Made by a program: the position numbers and the translations under genes. This document shows positions 34,861 to 46,217 of a stretch of DNA of 64,000 bases, one piece after another. The stretch covers positions 10,735,701 through 10,799,700 of the forward strand of contig OZ024888.1 in NCBI GenBank assembly GCA_964017195.1, written 5' to 3'. Within the stretch, counting starts at the first letter, position 1; every line of letters starts with the position of its first letter. Below the pieces are notes generated by a model. That model did no database searches. It saw only the letters and a program-made list of their open reading frames with translations, and was not told the origin of the DNA. The DNA is from Siderastrea radians (lineage: Eukaryota; Cnidaria; Anthozoa; Scleractinia; Rhizangiidae).

Positions 34861-36087
34861 GAACTGCAGTTTTTGCTGCCATTGATCATAATTACATGTA
34901 TGTTGCCAATCAACAGACTATCAATGTAAAAAGCAAAGCAGATCTAATTCCATCAATCAGAGGGCAGGAACTTGACGTCTTGAACTCGTTGAACTACTTT
35001 TTTGAGACTTCCGCCTGGATGATTGACAGATAGAAGCCTTTATTTAAACAAACGCATCAGGGTTCACAGCGGTCAACCGCAAAAACCTACGCCACTTCCG
35101 GTTTTTTACAGTCTTGAATTATGAATCAGTTCAAACGCTTACAAGCTTAAGGTTCGTATGAAAATGATGCAAAACATGTACTGACAAACCAAATTTCGCG
35201 CCAATAAAACTCGTGGAAGCCAGACACCTGTCCTCATTTTGAACAATACTCAACGTAAAAAGCTCAACTTTTCAGAAATGGCATTTTAAGTTTTGCGGTT
35301 TCAGTGAAAGTTACCACAATTGTCTGTATTTTTCTCAACAAAATTATGGCGGGAACTATTATTGCTCAAACTGTGCCAGAAACTGCGCATGCGTCGTACG
35401 TTTCACTGCTGTGAAACATCCTTTTCAGAAGCAGAGCAACTGTTGAAAATAGGAGCTCTGATGGTCGTGAAAAAACAGTTATTTGAGTCTAGAAATTCAG
35501 TTTGAATGATTTGAAAGGTGCAGTAATGGTTTGGTAATGTGCTCAATAACTGTTTACCTAATGTAACTCAACGTTTCAGAGTTGTAGTTATTCACCTCTT
35601 CTGGACCCTAGGACCACTGCAGAACTTCTCATTGGAAAATGATGTCTATATACATATATATACTAATAATTACCCATACAAAGGGCCTTGTACTTTGTAA
35701 TAATTATCATAAAACTAAGGCTTAAGGGATCGTGGGAATCACCAAGAACAAAATGGCCAAACCTAAAAAGAGAAAGAAAAAGGCTTCCGAGTTTGGCTTA
35801 GAATACGCTAACCCAATTTCAGATCTATTGTTGTTATTAAGATTTTGGAATTGTAATGCACAGTTAAGCATATTTCAAAATGTCAACTTCCATATTATAA
35901 GTAATAAATGATTATTAATATTACTTAAATTTCTAGGATTAGATGGCACCCATGAAAACAACGGTAGAAAAACCTCCAGAGCTTACTTTTCCAAGAACAT
36001 CCTGAAATGCCCCCCCCCCCCCCAAAAGGCAGATTTTGTTTTGTCTCTTTCAAGTTTGCATTCCAAAATACTTCATGGCCAAAGACA
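34861..36087. other. Region downstream of UBE2J2, no other gene seen
   Basis: AT-rich, expected to contain the UBE2J2 3' UTR. ORFs are short with no conserved motif. Confidence 0.45.
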
Positions 36088-39000
36088 CTAGCTGTTGTCA
36101 ACAGCTTTTAAGACGCATTTGACTGTGTAAGCAAAGGCTGCAAAACCAATGATTACACAAATGTTCACCAGGGTACTACTAATGAGACCATTGTTTCCTT
36201 CCCTTGTTGCCCCAGCCACCCCTCCCTGGGGACTGTTATTATGTGTTTCTTTGTGCTCTCCTTCTCTTTCTTCTCCTCTCTCCTGCATTTTTGCCTGGAT
36301 TTCCTGTAAAGATTAATAACATAAATGTGTGTTAGCATAAATCTCCGAGGCACGTTAATCACTGTTGCCTATTTCTTCCTTAGTTCACCTAAAATCAGCA
36401 TGAGAAATGGTTTGTCTTCATCTTTAACAGAAACGACCTCTCTCCCCAGTCTCCCCCCCCAACAATGTTGGTCAACAGACAACAATGTTAACCAACAGAA
36501 TACACCGAGCCCAGGCGAAACAATGCTAAGGAGAGGAAGGTGATCCTCAAAGAACTCCTTTTAATTTTCTTCCTAAAAAAAGGGGAAGCTCTTTCATAAG
36601 ACAAGCCACATCTTTGTAATTGTTCATTTCCGTGATATTATCACCCCGCCAACAGGATAGGCTCTAGTAATACCCATTTTTTTTTGTTTTTTGCATGGTC
36701 AATTGCCCCGGACCTCTGGTTTTTGCTTGGCCAAACAAATATCCATCACGTCTTTCATTACACAGTCTTGAGTGACTGCAATATAATATTATTTTGCTCC
36801 CTGAGAACAACGGCGGGGTCCAATGCTCCTGGGGCTTTTCTTGTTGTTTCAGTGTCAGGCAGCAATGAACAGATGAATCAACCTTAATTTATGGTGAAGC
36901 CTATAGCCCCACCCCTTCAGAGGCAAAGTGGTGTAGTAGTTGGCGCATTGGACTTCAGATCTGAAGGTCAACAGTTCAAGTCTCAGTCCCTGCCATCGTG
37001 TTGTTTCCTTAGACGAGAACTTTAATCTGCACTGTCTCTCCCCACCCAGGTGTATAAAATGGGTAATTGGCAACATACTGCTGGCGGTAACCCAACACAA
37101 CTGGGGGAGGGGGGGGGGGGAGGCAGCAGTACTCTTAGCTGCTTCATGCTACAGAAACCAGGATAAGCTCCTGCCATGTGGGCCTCCTGTGGTGCATATG
37201 CAAAATAATTAATTTACCTTTAACTTACTTTACCTTACCTTTACCCCTTCCCCCAACTCCCCCCCTCCCCCATTCTCTTACAAACAACAGCACTCACCTC
37301 AACAATATCAGGGAAAAGTTCACAGAAGATTTTATCTTTTAAGTTAAATGGTCCACTTCTTAAAGCAAGCTGTCTTTTCTGAAATCATTTTTAGAGAAAT
37401 AACTGTTAGGAAAAAGTGAATTTCAAAAATGTTGTCCAAACTAAAAGGACACTAAAATCTTAACCCCTTAACAATTCGCGCCTTAATTTATCGTTCGCCG
37501 GCGAACGATGACTTTGCGTGCTCGTTACATGAAGGTTTTTGGCTTAACCGTCCAACCAATCACGATTTTTGATAGATGATTCACATATCAACTAAAATAT
37601 AAAGATTTTTACGATTGGTTATTGACTAGGTAGTGAAAGCGAGGTTGGCTGCATGTTCGCGTCCCCGACGCCGCGTGGGGACGCCATTGTATCCGGTTGC
37701 AAAGACGCGAGTTTGGAATGAGCGGCTTTGAATGGGATTTTTGTCACTTCAGTGTCTCCAATTCATGGACAATGTTTGAGGAAACTTGTGATTTTATGTT
37801 GTACTGCGTTTTTATGGTCGATTTGGGATTAGAATTTGGAGTTTTGTCTTTGGAAGAAGCGATTGGTGCAGATTGTGATCGACTTGCTTGAGTCAGCTGA
37901 TATGAGGTATGTTATAGAAATTATGCTGTGTTTTCTGCAAAAATATCAACAGAATTGCTCGATAATGATTACTTAGATGTTTTTAATTCTCCTAGAAGAC
38001 ATGCTTCTTTATTTCTATGTTTTTATGTAGTTTTTTTGGGATAATAAACATTGCGTGTGTCCGAAAAGTTATAATTTGAAATGAGTGGTGTCACATTTCA
38101 TTGTTTACTATTTTTCCTCTAATTGTTTCTAACTTATTGTGCGGGCATTAGAGGATCAAAATGAAACTGTTTATCTCCAATACTGCCATAAATTTTCTGT
38201 AGCATTCCTCTGCAACATTTTTTTGGGGGAAAATAGGTTGAAACTTTATAATTATTGAGTAATAGTATTTTACATTTCATTATTTTACTATTATATATGA
38301 AAAGATTTTATTTGCTAAAATAAGTCATTTTGTTATCCCTTTCATTTACATTTTCTTGTACCCAAGTAACTGTAAACAGATTCTAAAGTTATTGGGTTTT
38401 GATTTATTACAGATTAGCTGCTTTGGTATTGTCTGTTGCTGAGCCTGTTCCTGGATTCATCCACACCATGTCACAATGACAGAAAGTCCTCTTTGTGTTC
38501 AGCTCCACAAAAATTGTTTTCAGAAGTGGGATTCAGGGTATTCTGACAATTTAAGAAGCTGATCCATTGTAGAATACTTATTTCTGGCATGTAGAAACAC
38601 TTTTTGGAACAATTAAATTGAAATTTTATAAGATAATTGTGTTTTGCTATTAGTGTGTTTCTGTGTTGCATGACATGACATCTTTCTAGTTCAACAAAAG
38701 TGCCATCAAATAGTTGACCAAATTGTCATTTCATTGTTTTAGAAATCTAACACATATCTGTTGAGGATATTTTTACACTTTTCATGGCAGATTTGTATCT
38801 TAAAATCTTATGAACTTTGGCTGTCCTACATTATGGAGAAAGTTAAGGTGGAAAACGTGACAACTTTGAACCCAACTGTCAATCAATCAGTTTGACAAGT
38901 AACATCTTAAGTGCTGTCAGCCTAATCACTACATACTGTAAATACGTTTGCAAGTCCAAAAAGGCTCCCAGCTACATGTACAAAAGTCTTGACTGTAGCA

Positions 39001-42000
39001 AAGCAAAATAGAGTTTTTTCCCTCAGTAGAGTACTAAAAAAATTAGCATAAATGAGGTCACGACTCCCTAGGGGGGCACCTGTCAATCAAAAAGTTGCCA
39101 TCAATGAGCAGAAGATTTTATCCTCTCAAAAACCATATATAGTTTTGCATACTTCCTGTGCTTTGTTTGGTTGTAAAAGCCACTAGTAGCTGATCACCTT
39201 AAAAGTGGCCCCCAAAAAAGAAATTTTAAAGGGTTAATACATTGTAAAGTGATTTCAGCTCTATGCACTTTTGTTTTTAAGCATATCAGTCTCATGAGTG
39301 GACAAAATTGGTAAACTTGTGTTGAAGGTTTTGTTTTGACAAACTAGTTTTACTCAAAGCAGATAAAAACTTGTTAGATGCTCTCATTAACCTGCTCACA
39401 CAGGAAAGCTGGTATAGAGAAGAAAATGTTGCCCAGCAGAAACATTCACTGTGAAATAAGCACTTTTATAAAACAATACCTAATGAGTAGTGCAGTGTTT
39501 GGTTTTGTTTCGTTTTGTAACCAAAATATAGCTAGTGCTAGTCAAACCTAAATAATATAACTACAATGTAGCCTCTGCCTATGTGTAGATAGCTTCCCTA
39601 GGTCCTGAATCTGCCAGTGGCACTGTTATTGTCCATTACCTGGAAATCTGATGTGTCTATGCTTCCAAGAGTTGGTGAAGTCTCCACCTGAAAGATGTAA
39701 ACAAACCAGATGTGGTAAGCCTTTGTCACAAACATGGGCTTCAAAGAGAAAAAATTTAAGTGCTTGACAGGAGTCCAACTTCTATGCCCAACTTACAATC
39801 TTCTGTACACTCTGAACAGTGAAACCTGTATTAAGCAGATGCCATATATTAAAATGCAACTAACCCCCAATTTATTTTTTTGTTTAATGAAGTCTTCTAA
39901 TTGTGCTTACAACTTGTGCAAACAAAATTTTTAAGATTGACAAAATCCTCGCACTTTTGCAATTGTTTAAACATTGAGCCATCCTGCCCCATCATCAAGC
40001 CTTGGGTGAGCTGGGACAAGCTTTCTCTGTGACATCACACAACGTCATTGAAGGAGGCACTTATTAACAAAATGACACTCATGGGGCAGCTCTCGTTAGA
40101 AAGGGGGTGCTTATTGGAAGGATGGCGCCAAATCGAATCACTAAAGTAAGCACCTAAAATTAATGCTAACATACCATGAAACTAAGTAGACCAGTTAGAA
40201 TGGTGGAAACAGACCATGCTGGATTCCAGGTGTCAGGATGAAAGTCACTTATTGACAAACACAGTCTAGACAAAATACAACAAACAATAAGGCTATTTTA
40301 GAAAAAGGCAGCCTAGCCTTGAGGTAAGGTTCAAATATTTAAGGGGGGAGACCCCAAACAACAGATCAGGCATTGTTGCTAAGGGATTTTTGTGGATAAC
40401 AGTGAGGAGCATGTTCATGTTGACATTGGGATATAAAGGGTTAAAATCAGGATCTTTGTTGATGGATATCCTGGTAAAACACACACTCCTGAGTTTGAGA
40501 TACAGTACAGCCCAAAAATAATGCACACGCAAGAACTTCTTTTTGCGTCCGCAAGCAGACAACTTCTTGCGGCTACTTGTGCTTAAATACTGCAAGCCGC
40601 AAGAACTTCTTTGCGGTCAGAAGTTAAGACTGCAAGAACTTTTTTGCTGTAGAATGTCCAGACTGCAAGAACTTCTTTGCGCTTCTTTGCACTTCTTTGC
40701 GCTAACTTCATACAATGTGGAGATGGTAGAAAAAAGGCCCACAACAAGACGCAATACGCTGCTTTTTAGCGCAACGCACGGTCGAGTTTCGTTAACTTAC
40801 GGTAAATAAATATTACAGCAACAAATACTTAAGTTTCGAGGAATAAAATAAGAGTGGATGTTAAAGTTTTCCTCTTTACCTCATTGAAAAGGAAAGGTCT
40901 TCTTCAAGACTTTCGATTTTGAATTCCGTTGAGGCCATCTCATTGATTAATGATAAGCGGCGAGCGACACAAAATCTATTGCAATCAGCGCGGGAATCAC
41001 TTGTTTATTTAGTCGCTCCATAAAATTCTTTCGGAGAGTTCACTGAATTTGACGCTGGGTCGAATTCAATGTTATTTTACTGTCTTTATTTTTTAATGGC
41101 CATGAAGAAACGAAACACGTGTGTCCCGGAGTCCCAGACATGCGGTACCAAAAGTAACTTGATGAATGAAATAATTTTGGTTTGGCTTCTTCGTTATTCA
41201 TCTTTTTTGGCAATGCTGAGAGAAAAACAAATATTTGCTGAGTAACACCACCTTTCAAAATTCTCAGTCGGCGAAAGCGATGCGTACACATCATTTTGAT
41301 GATGCATCACAAAAGCGTGACCTTTGCATGTCGAGTTTTTTGACACTTTATGCAAGGTGACACGATGACACGGTTTTTCTTTTACTGTTTATCGTCGCCA
41401 CTGCATGTTGTCTTTTAAAAAGATTTCAGTCGATATACATATTGGTATTTTCCTTGAAATAACAGGAATGCACGAGGCAAATTCAAACGATTCCATTGTT
41501 GATCAACTTTTCGCATGCATGTTCGTATCACAGGTGTTGTTATTCTCAGCGACTGTCAATGAACTTCAAACCAAACAGAGCAGAAGGGTCCAGAAAAAGC
41601 CGTTCGCTCTTGCAGACAACATCCTAGTTTCCTTGGTACAGCTATTTTAGATGCGCAAACAAGGAGGGTAGTTTCTAAAGAAACTGTGGTGCTGCATCAG
41701 TGGGGAAGTGAAACACAAAACTTTGGATTTATCAAATGAGTTGATAAGCTACAGTGTAAATTGGCCACCATAGAGAAATTAAAAACTGACATTTTGACAC
41801 TTGAAAACATCAGCTTTCAATTTCTCTACAGCGGCCAATTTACCTTATCAACTCAGTTGATAAAATGCAATTTTTTGCATTTTAGATGAGGTTACATAAA
41901 CATGGACATGACTGTCCTTTGTTTGGCTTTATTTTATATTTTATGGGCATGTTGTGCTTGTATATCCCAGTGCAAGCCCTCAAGGGAGTTTGTAAGAATT

Positions 42001-42891
42001 TGACAATACTTGTGTAAAACCCTCTTGCATGGCTTGGGTTCACATAATGAAAACTGTGCAACCAACTGAGTACTTACCTAGTATTGACTTTAAACCGTCC
42101 ATTGGGTGTGATCATAAATATTCTTGGTGGTTTAAAAGGAAAATCTTTTGGAAAAACTAGTTTACCATGATAGTATCCTCCTAGTAAAAAAGAAACAGCA
42201 AAAATACTTAGTTGTTTGAAAACTTGTACTCTTGCAAGGAACCATAATATCCCACAAGAAAACCGCATTCATTAAACACGTTCTATAGTTCACAGTTTGA
42301 ACACAGTGTATTTTAATGCACAAAATTAGAATCGAGCAAGCAAAACTGTCCAAGACCAAACCGGAAATGTCAGATGATACAACCTGTACATACAGCTGTG
42401 TGGAAATTAATGTCAGATCAGTACCTATCTTTACATTGTCAACTTTAAAACTTAAGATAAACTTTTCTAAGACAGAAAATATTATCGTATTATATAAAAA
42501 TTAAGCTTACAATACTTTAAAGCTGTTTAGAGACTATATACGATAAACATTAAATGCATACACTGCCTTCAATACATTTCAGACATTTTCATTAACGAGT
42601 AAACTTTAAGAGTTTTACCTGAATAAGGAGTATTTTCTGGGCCTCGAACAACGTAATGCCTGGCAGGGAAGTCAAATCAAACACAATTAACACAAAGGAT
42701 GCCACAAGATGTCGAAATGAATGAATGATCAAATTGCCCACTGTTATTTATGGAAAGACAACACACCATTCTAGAATGTTTGATGGCAGAGGAAGTGCTG
42801 TAATGTAGGGCACCGGGTCTTTTACGATTCGTAGATAATCTTGCCGTAATCTTGAAGCTGCTGTTGTGTGTACCCGCTTATGGGAGGCCAT
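36088..42891 (-). CDS. UBE2J2: Ubiquitin-conjugating enzyme E2 J2 (UBE2J2), 7 coding exons
   Basis: Tail-anchored E2 of the ER that carries ubiquitin for ER-associated degradation. Coding exons are 42891-42767, 42659-42619, 42180-42078, 40265-40175, 39687-39640, 37378-37298 and 36303-36088, all GT-AG. The phases join without error, giving 705 nt and 234 aa (human is 259). It starts [19 protein letters not shown]. The UBC fold follows, with [45 protein letters not shown], and [20 protein letters not shown] with the catalytic cysteine near residue 92 in the J-type LCLS context. The last exon encodes a charged linker and a single C-terminal membrane helix ([15 protein letters not shown]) ending in VDNS, matching the family's [14 protein letters not shown] anchor. 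The linker is shorter than in vertebrates. The start is the ATG that aligns with the family N terminus. It is head to head with COPS7. Confidence 0.96.
36645..36855. repeat. Dispersed repeat shared with 51,010-51,230, in UBE2J2 intron 6
   Basis: CTCTAGTAATACC, CCTCTGGTTTTTGCTTGGCC, GAGAACAACGGCGGGGTC and CCTGGGGCTTTTCTTGTTG recur in the same order in COPS7 intron 7. Boundaries are approximate. Confidence 0.75.
36918..37205 (+). mobile_element. tRNA-derived SINE, copy 1, in UBE2J2 intron 6
   Basis: The head has GTGGTGTAGTAGTTGGCGC (A box) and CAGTTCAAGTCTC (B box, about 36,972). The body reads CCTGCCATCGTGTTGTTTCC, CTCCCCACCCAGG and GGGCCTCCTG. The same order is found in the SINE at 45,090. 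It lies antisense to UBE2J2. Confidence 0.85.
37490..37509. repeat. Perfect 20-bp palindrome in UBE2J2 intron 5
   Basis: ATCGTTCGCC followed directly by its reverse complement. It lies in a locally CpG-rich part of the intron that also contains GCGTCCCC...GGGGACGC at about 37,656-37,683. Confidence 0.85.
37510..39639 (-). other. Intron 5 of UBE2J2
   Basis: A 2.2-kb AT-rich intron. ORFs on both strands (37,697-37,891 plus; 38,471-38,671 minus) show no homology I can name. Nothing else is visible apart from the palindromes at its 3' side. Confidence 0.5.
40530..40705. repeat. Imperfect tandem repeat CTGCAAGAACTTCTTTGCG in UBE2J2 intron 3
   Basis: Six or more partial copies of GCAAGAACTTCTTTGCG with variable spacers, ending in a run of CTTCTTTGCGCTT/CACTTCTTTGCGC. 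ORFs translated across it are artefacts. Confidence 0.8.
41728..41866. mobile_element. Foldback MITE in UBE2J2 intron 3
   Basis: The left arm ATTTATCAAATGAGTTGATA with TAAATTGGCCACC and TAGAGAAATT pairs with the right arm AATTTCTCTACAGCGGCCAA followed by TTATCAACTCAGTTGATAAA. The loop is about 40 bp and there is no coding content. Confidence 0.75.
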
Positions 42892-43113
42892 AAAAACGCC
42901 ACGAACGCCGAAAGTAAGGAAGAAAACTCTCAAGTCGACGACAAGTCGACAAGGCAGGGAACAAATGCGACTCCGTGCGTTTCTGCACCGATCGAAGTCG
43001 ACCGCTGACCACAAGCGACGCTTCCGGTGTAAGCTTGCTCTGTGTCATCAAAAACTTCAGGGAAGAGTCTGGTACCTAGTCAGCCATGTTGGATTGTAAG
43101 GTACAATAGTAAG
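42892..43113. promoter_or_regulatory. Probable bidirectional promoter between UBE2J2 and COPS7
   Basis: UBE2J2 starts at 42,891 on the minus strand. A candidate noncoding first exon of COPS7 ends at the splice donor AAG|GTAAGC at 43,113/43,114 and would join the acceptor TTCTGTTCCAG just before the COPS7 ATG. Between them are an ETS/GABP-like GCTTCCGGTGT (43,020-43,030) and a YY1-like GCCATGTTGG (43,083-43,092), both common in divergent housekeeping promoters, with several CpGs. The role is inferred from geometry and motifs. Confidence 0.6.
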
Positions 43114-43890
43114 GTAAGCCTATATTTTTCCCTTATTAACCGGCAAATGATAAACTTTTGCAGGTAAGATGAAAAGCTTACTGATTATTTCCTTTCGAAA
43201 TGTCATTACCGGGGAGTAATATTGATTGGCTGTCAATACAGTTTGAGTTTTCTCCTCTCCTAATACACTTAAAAGCTTATTACCCGGAATTATAAAACTA
43301 GACTTATAATTAAGCTTATAGCAAACTAGTTTTAAACGTTCCTCTTACTTCAGTAAATGATAATAGGGAAAACTTTATTTTAGAATTCAAACTTCCTTTA
43401 TGCTTTTTTTTATTTAGAACTAGAAGGAGGTCGTGTTTGGCTTGAATCTTCCTATGCTTGTGTCATACTGCTGTTCAGGATTGCATCTGGAAAGATCATT
43501 CGTGGATATAAGTTTACCTGCATTGTGACCAAACTTTTCGGACTGTGTCTCAAAAGAGACCATCATACTCCCTCTGTGTTACTATACAAAACTGAAAGGT
43601 ATTTATTAGCTGGTGTTATTGTAGTATGGACTTAAATTGAGCTTATAACTTATATTCTCATTTATACGTTTTGTACGGAGTTAAACTATAATGTTTTTAA
43701 AACTCTATTTTCTCATTTGCACTTCATTAATTAAGCTTAATTCAGTTAATCTTTCTGCTTCTTTATGTATCAGTCACTTTGAGGTAAAATTGTCCCTCCC
43801 ACCCCCCTCCCCCAACTCTCCCACCCCCCTTCCCCCAACTCTCCCACCTCGGCAAACCCTGGTGCATTCTACTTTATGAAAAGTTTGGGT

Positions 43891-44020
43891 CTTACTTCGG
43901 GTAGAAGACACAGAATTTGCAAAACAACTAGTGTATTGTATTCTTTATTGTATGGTAGGGCATTGTTTTGAGTTTTTGTGTTTATTGTTTTGCAAATTCT
44001 GTGTCTTCTACACGAAGTAA
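43891..44020. repeat. Foldback: 34-bp arms with one mismatch, about 61-bp loop
   Basis: TTACTTCGGGTAGAAGACAC plus AGAATTTGCAAAAC at the left is mirrored by GTTTTGCAAATTCT plus GTGTCTTCTACACGAAGTAA at the right. The loop is T-rich. It is more likely a recent small MITE than a microRNA precursor, because the loop is long and the arms too perfect. Confidence 0.8.
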
Positions 44021-45089
44021 AAGCCAAAAGTTTGTAGTCAAATAGTGTGGACAAATCTCACAATCAAGAGCTCCACTGGTTGGGTCCCAATAAAGCCTCA
44101 TCTTTCCCTCCTTCCAGAGAAGAGGTAAGCAATAAATAAATAAATAAAAATGAAACTGTTTTATTCAAATTCTGACCATTTGTTCCTGGTTAAAATAGGC
44201 CAAACTGAATTGTTGATGTGCTTTGTGACAAACAACTTGCTTTTGATAAAAGTTATGGGAGGCTTGACTTAGTTTTTGATATGACCAGTAATGGGATCTT
44301 TTGAGAAATATTGTTCATATCCTAAGAAGGATGCCTTATCCTTGAAATATTTTATTACAAACACCCCTATCTAACCACATTTCAGCTGTGTATGATCAGT
44401 ATTATAACATGAGTTTTCTTAGGATGACTATTAATCAATTTACCCAGACTGTCTATTTAGCTCACTAAGTAGAAGGAGCAATAAATTTTCTTTTCAGAAA
44501 TCCTTGAGACTTGACTCTGATTTCGCATCTGTAGTCCACAATTTCAACTTCTGAACATTTTCCTCTTTAAGTTGTGTGTCTTCTATTACTACATCCACAA
44601 ATGGAGAATGGTACTTGGTAATGAAAAGCAGATGAAGAAAATTTGCTTTTATTTCACTCATGTGAGAGATTGTGGATGAGACAGTAACTGTTGTTACCTT
44701 TATTTGTCCAGCTTTAACTGGCCATTATGTATTTTTGTTCTGTGAACCATTGCACATTAGCCATCGGCCAATATTAGTGCCATAGTATTAAATCGGGTGC
44801 CAATTTTTAAGGACAGACAAGGAATAATAGTCTTCAAAAGTAACCTGAGTTACCTTAACATTACCAGTAACCTCAGTTGCCAATTTTTCTCACCTACAGT
44901 TGTTAATTGATTAATTAATTAATTTTATTCATACCAGCAACAATTACCTGCAGTATGATGGTGCAAAAATAATTTAAGGTAGCACAATCACGAAATCGTC
45001 AATTTCATAATTGCTTTTTGTGATCAAAATAGTCTAGTATGTGGCCAATCCTGCAGTACACCTGAGTTGGATTGCTTTATTGGCTACCT

Positions 45090-45387
45090 GTGGGGGTGGG
45101 GTGGTGTAGTGGATAGTGCGTTGAGCTTCAGATCTGAGGTTGGGTGGTTCAAGGCCCGGTCCCTGCCATCGTGTTGTTTCCTTGGACAAGAAACTTTACC
45201 CCACATTGTCTCTCTCCACCCGGGCGTATAAATGGGTACCGGTGACATACTGCTGGGGGTAACCCTGCGATGGACTAGCATCCCATCCAGGGGGGAAGTA
45301 GCTCTCAGTTGCTTCCTGCTACAGAAACCGAGTTAATCTCCCTCTGTGTGGGCCTCCCTGGCTTGGGTGTAACTATTACCTTGAACC
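45090..45387 (+). mobile_element. tRNA-derived SINE, copy 2, with 13-bp target duplication
   Basis: The head is GGTGGTGTAGTGGATAGTGC with B box GGTTCAAGGCC (about 45,146-45,156). The body reads CCTGCCATCGTGTTGTTTCC, CTCTCCACCCGGGCG and TGGGCCTCCCTGGC. The sequence TTATTGGCTACCT is duplicated exactly at 45077-45089 and 45388-45400, the mark of target-primed insertion by LINE machinery. Same family as 36,918-37,205. Confidence 0.92.
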
Positions 45388-46217
45388 TTATTGGCTACCT
45401 TGCAAAACCTCATAAAGTTCTGACTGAGTTCACACTGTTTAAATAGAAGCAGGGATATATTAAGTAGTTGTGAAATTGAGAAGAAACTTCTATCACTGGA
45501 AGTGTTACTAGGTTACCAAACCTTACAATGGAAATCTGCTAGTTATGCAAGATTATCCATAAAATTACCTAAACTACCCCCCCCCCCCCCATGAATAATA
45601 GAAAGAATGCTCTTTCAATTTTTAAGGAGACAATATTCCAGGAGAGGATTATGCAGGATAAAATTCTGGTTTAACGTAATTTCATGTGATTTGTAAGAAG
45701 ATTGAACAACACATTTTGTTTCGACGAAGCATCTGATTAAAAAGCCTGGCCATACAAGTGTAAATAAGCACAGGTAACTAAAGCTTTCAATTGGTTGTAT
45801 GACTAAAAATCGATAGAATTAACTGAAATTATGAATGCTTCTTTGCTTTACTCACTTGCTATTTGGGTCAAAGGCTTGCTCTCTGAGCGTGCATAAATGT
45901 CTAGTTTCTAATTTTTGCTGTCAACAAGGTTGCACACCCACCCATCAGTTCTCCAACACATGAGCATACGTCTTTTCATTAAATGAGCTATATTCTTGAA
46001 ATGTGCCAGGGAGGGGGGGAGGAGAAGGGGTTAAATGAGAGGGGGAGGGGGAGTGGGAGAGTACTTAATGACTTGTTTGCTTCAAGAAAGGACTTATTAG
46101 AGGAGGGTGGTTTTTAAGGCATGGGGGTCTTAACAGAGGATTTAGTAATAGAGTAAATGTTGATTTATTATTGTAGTATAAAATTAATGTTGATCTCTTA
46201 TTCTGTTCCAGTGTAAC

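Larger units (their letters stand above)
43114..46217. other. Probable 5' UTR intron of COPS7
   Basis: AT-rich with no coding sequence of its own. It contains a C-rich imperfect repeat (CCCCAACTCTCCCACC at 43,795-43,850), an AATA run at 44,130-44,148, a foldback at 43,891-44,020, a SINE at 45,090-45,387, a C run at 45,578 and a G/A-rich stretch at 46,008-46,060. Confidence 0.5.

Noticed and set aside
40530..40705. CRISPR-like direct repeats (also considered at 33,298 and 63,290)
   Set aside because: Repeats and spacers are degenerate and of uneven spacing in a eukaryotic intron or intergenic context, with no cas genes; these are minisatellites.
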